Made by a program: the position numbers and the translations under genes | Origin: Candidatus Nomurabacteria bacterium | GTDB taxonomy: Bacteria; Patescibacteriota; Minisyncoccia; Phycocordibacterales; UBA9973 | Length of the DNA: 26,168 bases | Reading direction: 5' to 3' | Assembly: GCA_020846955.1 (NCBI GenBank) | Contig: JADLCZ010000081.1 | Coordinates: forward strand, 1-26,168 | Notes under the pieces: generated by a model | Seen by the model: the letters and a program-made list of their open reading frames with translations, nothing else | The model's database searches: none | Told to the model about the DNA's origin: nothing | Part shown: piece by piece, positions 21,701 through 26,168 of the stretch | Numbering within the stretch: the first letter of the stretch is position 1 | How the letters are laid out: every line of letters starts with the position of its first letter

Positions 21701-22564
21701 CTAAATTTTTCTTATTTCTCCGTATTCTTCTTTTATCAAATCTTTTATTTCCATTATTGATAAAAGGGAATTTATTTTTACTACATCCATTCCGCTTTCT
21801 CTTGTTAACACATCGCGTTCTTTTGGCTCGTTTAATAAATTCAAAATTTTCATTTCATCTTTGCCACAATCGGCATATTTTTCGGCATCAGTTTGTTTTG
21901 GCTTTTCTATTTGGAATCCTAATGCATCGAGGAGCTCGGTACTTGTACTGACTGGAGTCGCGCCTTGGCGGATTAGATTGTTGGTGCCTTTGGAATTGTC
22001 AGAGAAGACTGATCCTGGTACAACGAGTACATCTCGATTGTAGTCCACTGCCATGCGAGCAGTAATGAGTGTGCCCGATTTATCTTGTGCTTCTATAATG
22101 AGCACTGCTTTTGAGATTCCAGCCATCAATCTATTGCGTTGTGGAAAAAAATAAATATGTGACTTTTCATCCGGCCTGAATTCGGAAACAAGGCATCCAC
22201 CTGCATCAACAATTTCTTGTGCTAATTTTATATTTGACCTCGGATAGAGCGCAGAATTGTCGAGTCCCGATCCAGGCATCGACATTGTAATGAGTCCAGC
22301 TTTGAGAGCTGCACGGTGAGCAATAGTATCGATACCAAGTGCGAGGCCCGAGACTACAACAATTGGATAACCTTTTAATCCTAGAATTAATTTTTCGCAA
22401 ATTTCACGACCGTATGTTGTGAAATTGCGTGAGCCAACAACTGACAAATAAACATAATCACTCGGAGGCATTTTGCCCCGAATAAAGAGTTGGGTAGGTG
22501 GTTGAGGAATTTCCAAAAGTGCTTTTGGAAATTCCTCTATTGTTAACTTAACAATATCTTCCAT
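21701..22564 (-). CDS. dprA: DNA-processing protein DprA
   Basis: The protein has 287 aa. It loads RecA on incoming single-stranded DNA during natural transformation. The Rossmann-type domain shows SVVGSRNFTTYGRE, VVSGLALGIDTIAHRAAL, PGSGLDNSALYPRSN, SEFRPDEK, FPQRNRLMAGISKAVLIIEA, SGTLITARMA and VPGSVFSDNSKGTNNLI. A C-terminal winged-helix-like segment (about 235-287) follows. The N-terminal SAM domain of some relatives is absent. It is divergent from serS with a 38-nt gap; its extended -10 TGA-TATAAT ends 9 nt before the ATG. No other competence gene is in the window. Confidence 0.93.
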   Translation of the reverse strand: MEDIVKLTIEEFPKALLEIPQPPTQLFIRGKMPPSDYVYLSVVGSRNFTTYGREICEKLILGLKGYPIVVVSGLALGIDTIAHRAALKAGLITMSMPGSGLDNSALYPRSNIKLAQEIVDAGGCLVSEFRPDEKSHIYFFPQRNRLMAGISKAVLIIEAQDKSGTLITARMAVDYNRDVLVVPGSVFSDNSKGTNNLIRQGATPVSTSTELLDALGFQIEKPKQTDAEKYADCGKDEMKILNLLNEPKERDVLTRESGMDVVKINSLLSIMEIKDLIKEEYGEIRKI

Positions 22565-22602
22565 AATTTGTATATTATATCATTTTTTTATATACTATAC
22601 AG
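22565..22602. promoter_or_regulatory. Compact divergent dprA/serS promoters
   Basis: On the plus strand TATACT (22591-22596) ends exactly 6 nt before the serS ATG. On the minus strand TGA-TATAAT has its hexamer at 22579-22574, 9 nt before the dprA ATG. Both transcripts would be leaderless or nearly so. Confidence 0.5.
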
Positions 22603-23865
22603 ATGTTAGATATTAAATTCATACGGGAAAATAAAGACATTGTTGCCGAAGGTGCAAAGAAGAAGCATATCGAGGTAGATATTGACGCTCTTATTGCAAT
22701 AGACGACAAGCGACTGGAGATGCTCTCTATTGTAGAGGGTTTGCGCTTCGAGCAAAAGAAAATGAATTTCACTATCAGTACCGAGAAGGATGAAGCTGTA
22801 CGCAATCAGATTATTGAGGAAATGCGTCTAATAAAAGAAGATTTGAAAGAAAAGGAGGAGGCACTAAGATCCACAATGATAGAGTGGCAGAGTCTAATGC
22901 TCAAAGTTCCTAGCGTTCCTGATATTACAGTACCAGAAGGCGAATCAGATGAAGATAATCAAGAGGTAAGAAAGTGGGGCGAAATACCAATTTTTGATTT
23001 TCCTATTAAAGATCATATTGAATTAATGGAAAGTCTTGATATGGTAGATTTTGAAAGAGGAGTAAAAGTTTCTGGTTTTCGTGGCTATTTCATTAAGAAT
23101 GATGGAATGAAATTGTTTTTTGCATTATGGCAATATGCTCTGGATTATTTTATTCGCCAAGGTTATACGCCTATGATTGTTCCATCCCTCGTTCGTAAGG
23201 AGCCATTTATAGGTACTGGTTATTTACCACAGGCAGAAGAGGATTTATATAAAGTAAATGATAGTGAATATTTATCAGGGACAGCCGAGGTTGCAACTAT
23301 GGGATATCATATGGACGAGATATTGGATAAAAAAGATTTACCAAAAAAGTTTATATCATTTTCGCCATGCTTCAGAAAAGAAGCAGGCAGTCATTCTAAG
23401 GATACAAAGGGAATAATTCGTGTTCATGAATTTTATAAAATTGAACAAGTTATTCTTTGTGAAGATTCACATCAAACGAGCGTAGATTTGCATGAGGAAA
23501 TTACTAAGCATGTAGAGAATATGATGCAAGAATTAGGAATCCCATACCATGTTGTTGTGAACTGTGGTGGGGATTTGGGTCTAGGGCAAGTGAAAAAATA
23601 TGATATCGAAGCATGGATGCCATCACAAAATAAGTATCGTGAGACTCATTCATCAAGTTATTTCCACGACTTTCAAACAAGAAGATTAAATATTCGCTAT
23701 CGCGACACAGAAGGCAAAATGCATTATACTCATTCATTAAATAATACTGCATGTGCAACATCTCGATTACCAGCAGCACTTGTAGAGAATTTTCAACAAG
23801 CAGATGGTAGTATAAAAATTCCTCAAGTTCTACAAAAATATTTTGGTAAAGATATAATTAAATAA
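22603..23865 (+). CDS. serS: Seryl-tRNA synthetase
   Basis: The protein has 420 aa, normal length. It charges tRNA-Ser with serine. The N-terminal helical arm (about 30-105) is a Glu/Lys-rich coiled coil that reads the tRNA variable arm. The class II catalytic core has motif 2 SPCFRKEAGSHSKDTKGIIR followed by VHEFYKIEQ, and motif 3 NNTACATSRLPAALVENFQ. It ends with GSIKIPQVLQKYFGKDII, usual for the family. The ftsQ-like gene starts 4 nt downstream, so serS leads a three-gene operon with ftsQ and dus. Confidence 0.96.
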   Translation: MLDIKFIRENKDIVAEGAKKKHIEVDIDALIAIDDKRLEMLSIVEGLRFEQKKMNFTISTEKDEAVRNQIIEEMRLIKEDLKEKEEALRSTMIEWQSLMLKVPSVPDITVPEGESDEDNQEVRKWGEIPIFDFPIKDHIELMESLDMVDFERGVKVSGFRGYFIKNDGMKLFFALWQYALDYFIRQGYTPMIVPSLVRKEPFIGTGYLPQAEEDLYKVNDSEYLSGTAEVATMGYHMDEILDKKDLPKKFISFSPCFRKEAGSHSKDTKGIIRVHEFYKIEQVILCEDSHQTSVDLHEEITKHVENMMQELGIPYHVVVNCGGDLGLGQVKKYDIEAWMPSQNKYRETHSSSYFHDFQTRRLNIRYRDTEGKMHYTHSLNNTACATSRLPAALVENFQQADGSIKIPQVLQKYFGKDIIK

Positions 23866-23869
23866 TTTT

Positions 23870-24745
23870 ATGTACAAAGACAAGCGTGGCATCACTACAT
23901 CGCCAAAGATAGTCGAGATGGCTTACAAGCGCAAAAAGCGTAATATTCGCCTATCGATATTATTATTTATTTTATTTGTCGTAATTATTGTAGGACTTTC
24001 ATATTTATCAAATTACAAAAAAATTACAATTTCAAATATTGTAATTTCTGGCACACATATTATAGATAGCAAAAATGTTGAAGAACGAATCAAAGAGGAT
24101 TTGGCCGGTAAATATATATATTTATTTGCAAAGAAAAATGTTTTCATCTACCCTAAATCATATATAGAAAAAGATTTGAGAAAAACTTTCCCAAGAATAC
24201 AGGATCTCTCTATCAAGCTTGAGGGATTAAACACACTGAGGGTAGAAATAGGCGAACGCACAGGATCATATATGTATTGTGGATCAAATATTCCAGAGAA
24301 GATAGAAGATTTGGGGGAAAATTGCTATTTTATAAACTCCGATGGATATATTTTCGACATAGCGCCTTATTTTTCTGGAAATATTTATTTCAAATTTTAT
24401 TTGCCACTTGATGATACAAAAGATATTCTAGGTCAGAATGTAATGGATAAAGAAAATTTTAACAAGATTATTGCATTTACAGACGAGCTTACCGAGCTTG
24501 GATTTAAACCAGTTTCTTTAATAATGAATGACGAAGATAGATACTCACTGCATCTTGAGGCGCGGCCAGATGGTGGAGAACCAGAGATATTGTATAAAAA
24601 GGACAATGATATAGACACTATTTTCTCCAATTTATCATCAGCAATGAAAAAAACAGAATTTAAAAATGAGATTATGACTAAGCTCGATAAATTAGATTAT
24701 ATTGATTTGCGTTTTAATAATAAAGTTTTGTACAAATTCAAATAA
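23870..24745 (+). CDS. ftsQ: FtsQ/DivIB-like cell division protein
   Basis: The protein has 291 aa with one membrane helix at about 27-47 after a basic N-terminus. A POTRA domain (about 52-122) follows with ITISNIVISGTHIID, FPRIQDLSIKLEG and LRVEIGER, then a beta-rich FtsQ-type domain with the motif YFINSDGYIFD. It would sit in the divisome with FtsL/FtsB partners. No fts neighbours are present; it lies between serS (4 nt) and dus (1-nt overlap), which argues for co-transcription. Family assignment rests on topology and the POTRA pattern. Confidence 0.82.
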   Translation: MYKDKRGITTSPKIVEMAYKRKKRNIRLSILLFILFVVIIVGLSYLSNYKKITISNIVISGTHIIDSKNVEERIKEDLAGKYIYLFAKKNVFIYPKSYIEKDLRKTFPRIQDLSIKLEGLNTLRVEIGERTGSYMYCGSNIPEKIEDLGENCYFINSDGYIFDIAPYFSGNIYFKFYLPLDDTKDILGQNVMDKENFNKIIAFTDELTELGFKPVSLIMNDEDRYSLHLEARPDGGEPEILYKKDNDIDTIFSNLSSAMKKTEFKNEIMTKLDKLDYIDLRFNNKVLYKFK

Positions 24746-25827
24746 TGAATAACTTCTGGGAAAAATTGCCACAACCTTTTTTTGCTTTGGCACCGATGGC
24801 AGATGTAACTGATCCAGCCTTTCGACGTATTATAGCCAAGTGTTCTCGGCATGGAGAGCCTGGTGGTGGGCCCGATGTCTTTTGGACAGAATTTGTCTCG
24901 GCAGATGGCCTTGCAAGTGCGGGGCGGGAAGTCTTGAAAAGGGATTTGGAATATACCGATGCTGAGCATCCAATTGTGGCGCAACTTTTCTCTTCGCATC
25001 CGGACAAAATGCGTATTGCCGCTCGCTTGTGCGTCGAGCTCGGATTCGATGGTATTGATATCAATATGGGTTGTCCAGATAAAAGTATAGAGAAGCAAGG
25101 TGCAGGTGCATGTATGATCAAGACTCCTGAAATCGCAACATTAATTATCCAAGCAGCAAAAGATGGGATTAAAGATGCTGGCAAGGATATTCCCGTATCT
25201 GTCAAAACTCGTGTGGGGTACAACAAGATTGAAATTGAAAGTTGGATACCACATTTGCTTGCCCAAGATATTGCGACTCTTACTGTGCATGCTCGAACTC
25301 GAAAAGAAATGTCCAAAGTTCCTGCCCGCTGGGAGCACATCCGAGAAGTAGTACAAATCCGTGACAAAATGGGTGTGAAGACAAAAATTATTGGTAACGG
25401 AGATGTCGTAGACATTGCGCATGGTTATGAACTTGCAAAAGCTACTGGGTGTGACGGAATCATGATCGGCCGAGCCGTATTTGGCAATCCATGGATATTT
25501 GATCACGATAGGGTAATCACCAAAAGACCAAAGAAAATGAATATACTACTCGCAAAAATTCTGCCAAGAAAATGGATGAAGAAGTGGCAGGGTACTGATC
25601 GTTATACAATTTCCGAAGTTCCAATAAAAGAAAAGTTGCAAACATTAGTAGAGCACACAAAACTGTACGAGGAATTGCTCGGTGATATTAAAAGCTTCTC
25701 AATAATGAAAAAGCACTACAAAGCATATGTAAATGGCTTCCAAGGAGCGAAAGAATTGAGAGTAAAATTAATGGAAACAAATAACGCTCAAGAAGTAGAA
25801 AATATAATAAACGAGTTTTTAAAATAG
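24745..25827 (+). CDS. dus: tRNA-dihydrouridine synthase
   Basis: The protein has 360 aa. It reduces uridines in the D-loop of tRNA using FMN and NADPH. The TIM-barrel start FALAPMADVTDPAFRR is typical, and the catalytic Cys110 is in DINMGCPDKSIEKQGAGA. Further FMN and substrate motifs are PVSVKTRVGYN, LTVHARTRKE, IIGNGDV and GCDGIMIGRAVFGNPWIF. A helical C-terminal tRNA-binding domain ends the protein. Its ATG overlaps the ftsQ stop in TAATG, indicating coupled translation. Two hairpins follow as terminators. Confidence 0.95.
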   Translation: MNNFWEKLPQPFFALAPMADVTDPAFRRIIAKCSRHGEPGGGPDVFWTEFVSADGLASAGREVLKRDLEYTDAEHPIVAQLFSSHPDKMRIAARLCVELGFDGIDINMGCPDKSIEKQGAGACMIKTPEIATLIIQAAKDGIKDAGKDIPVSVKTRVGYNKIEIESWIPHLLAQDIATLTVHARTRKEMSKVPARWEHIREVVQIRDKMGVKTKIIGNGDVVDIAHGYELAKATGCDGIMIGRAVFGNPWIFDHDRVITKRPKKMNILLAKILPRKWMKKWQGTDRYTISEVPIKEKLQTLVEHTKLYEELLGDIKSFSIMKKHYKAYVNGFQGAKELRVKLMETNNAQEVENIINEFLK

Positions 25828-25849
25828 TGAAGTCGGACTTCACTTTTTT
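25827..25849 (+). terminator. Intrinsic terminator after dus
   Basis: GTGAAGT (25827-25833), loop CGG, ACTTCAC (25837-25843), then T6 (25844-25849). It starts at the last base of the stop codon. Confidence 0.9.
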
Positions 25850-25863
25850 AATTAAATAAGAAA

Positions 25864-25907
25864 ATACGCCTGAGAAAGCGTATTTCTCAGGCGTATACTA
25901 ATTTTTT
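25864..25907. terminator. Second terminator, 14-bp perfect stem
   Basis: ATACGCCTGAGAAA (25864-25877) pairs perfectly with TTTCTCAGGCGTAT (25883-25896) around GCGTA. A T6 run follows at 25902-25907 on the plus strand, and TTTTCTTATTT follows on the minus strand. It most likely ends the minus-strand gene at 25910 and backs up the dus terminator. Confidence 0.8.
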
Positions 25908-25909
25908 AG

Positions 25910-26168
25910 CTAACTAAGTTTTTCTGTTTTTTTGGTCAGAATCCATATCAACATTAAAGCTGAGAATGGTAACACAAACAACTGTAGTAAATAATTTTGT
26001 ACTTCTACACCACCTAATTTTTCTGGTGGAAAGTAAACGTGAATTGATTCAAATACAAGAATCACCAGTGTTAAAATTGCCATCTTCATGCTGTCTTTTG
26101 TCTTTTGTTTTGAAGCCCGGTTAATCATTTCCATTGGAATGCAAAAGATTACCAATAAAATCACATAA
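25910..26168 (-). CDS. Small membrane protein, 5' part outside the window
   Basis: The frame is open from the window edge to TAG at 25912-25910, so about 85 C-terminal residues are visible. A GTG at 26164 is in frame but lies inside a hydrophobic segment, so it is probably not the start. Three membrane segments are visible (near the window edge, then around MAILTLVILVFESIHVYF and LLQLFVLPFSALMLIWIL), and the C-terminus is basic. I do not recognise the family. Confidence 0.55.
   Translation of the reverse strand, partial: YVILLVIFCIPMEMINRASKQKTKDSMKMAILTLVILVFESIHVYFPPEKLGGVEVQNYLLQLFVLPFSALMLIWILTKKTEKLS

Noticed and set aside
24738..25415. Open frame of 225 codons opposite dus
   Set aside because: dus has all family motifs and is coupled to ftsQ; the reverse frame has no recognisable domain and no promoter or spacing sense.
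1..26168. Recoded TGA (Gly) as in Gracilibacteria or Absconditabacteria
   Set aside because: All conserved genes (topA, serS, murA, parB, rel) read to full length with no internal TGA; conserved Gly positions use GGN codons.

Overview
The window reads as a piece of the chromosome of a Patescibacteria (CPR) bacterium, most likely of the Parcubacteria side. The basis is its AT-richness, short intergenic gaps, and a mix of core genes with proteins typical of that group: Cys-rich zinc-ribbon proteins, a solitary VirD4/TraG-like ATPase, a lamin-tail/PKD surface protein, an ECF sigma factor with a DUF5667-type partner, and a MurA carrying an N-terminal HTH. The standard code fits, since no gene has an in-frame TGA. 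No gene ends in TGA either: 14 end in TAA and 10 in TAG. The taxonomic placement is inference; there is no rRNA gene here.

Layout. 1-2063: a tandem pair of Cys-rich zinc-ribbon proteins, the first cut by the window edge. 2121-6398: a PQ-loop-like membrane protein, then a VirD4/TraG-like ATPase and an exported LTD-PKD-LTD protein (3 nt apart). 6388-7794 (-): an ECF sigma factor and its membrane-bound putative anti-sigma factor, converging on and overlapping the LTD gene. 7894-9147: type II NADH dehydrogenase. 9194-11837: divergent HTH-murA and murB, sharing a palindromic control region, then a small coiled-coil gene. 12277-13023 (-): tRNA-Leu(CAA) followed by a LAGLIDADG endonuclease. 13098-15571: parB converging on a short Rel/SpoT. 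15612-17739 (-): ahcY plus a PfkB kinase, probably an S-adenosylhomocysteine recycling pair. 17772-20096 (-): topA with an unusual inverted-repeat leader. 20311-21653: a MazF/PemK-like toxin, two related GC-rich hairpins, a strong promoter with a structured leader, and an unknown 189-aa protein. 21701-25827: dprA (-) divergent from serS-ftsQ-dus (+). The end holds a partial small membrane protein (-).

Regulation. Six genes (the 565-aa zinc-ribbon protein, ndh, parB, rel, mazF-like, serS) have a -10 box ending exactly 6 nt before the start codon, and two more (murA, ahcY) have 7 nt. This implies transcription beginning at or next to the start codon, that is, leaderless mRNAs. Shine-Dalgarno sequences are nearly absent; the ATPase gene is the exception. 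Against this background, three genes with real leaders stand out: murB (5' stem-loop), topA (14-bp inverted repeat that includes part of the start codon), and the 189-aa gene (about 125 nt with four small hairpins).

The strongest candidate for an undescribed system is the HTH-MurA fusion facing murB across an 18-bp palindrome that overlaps both -10 boxes. It would let the first enzyme of peptidoglycan synthesis control its own gene and the next enzyme's gene.
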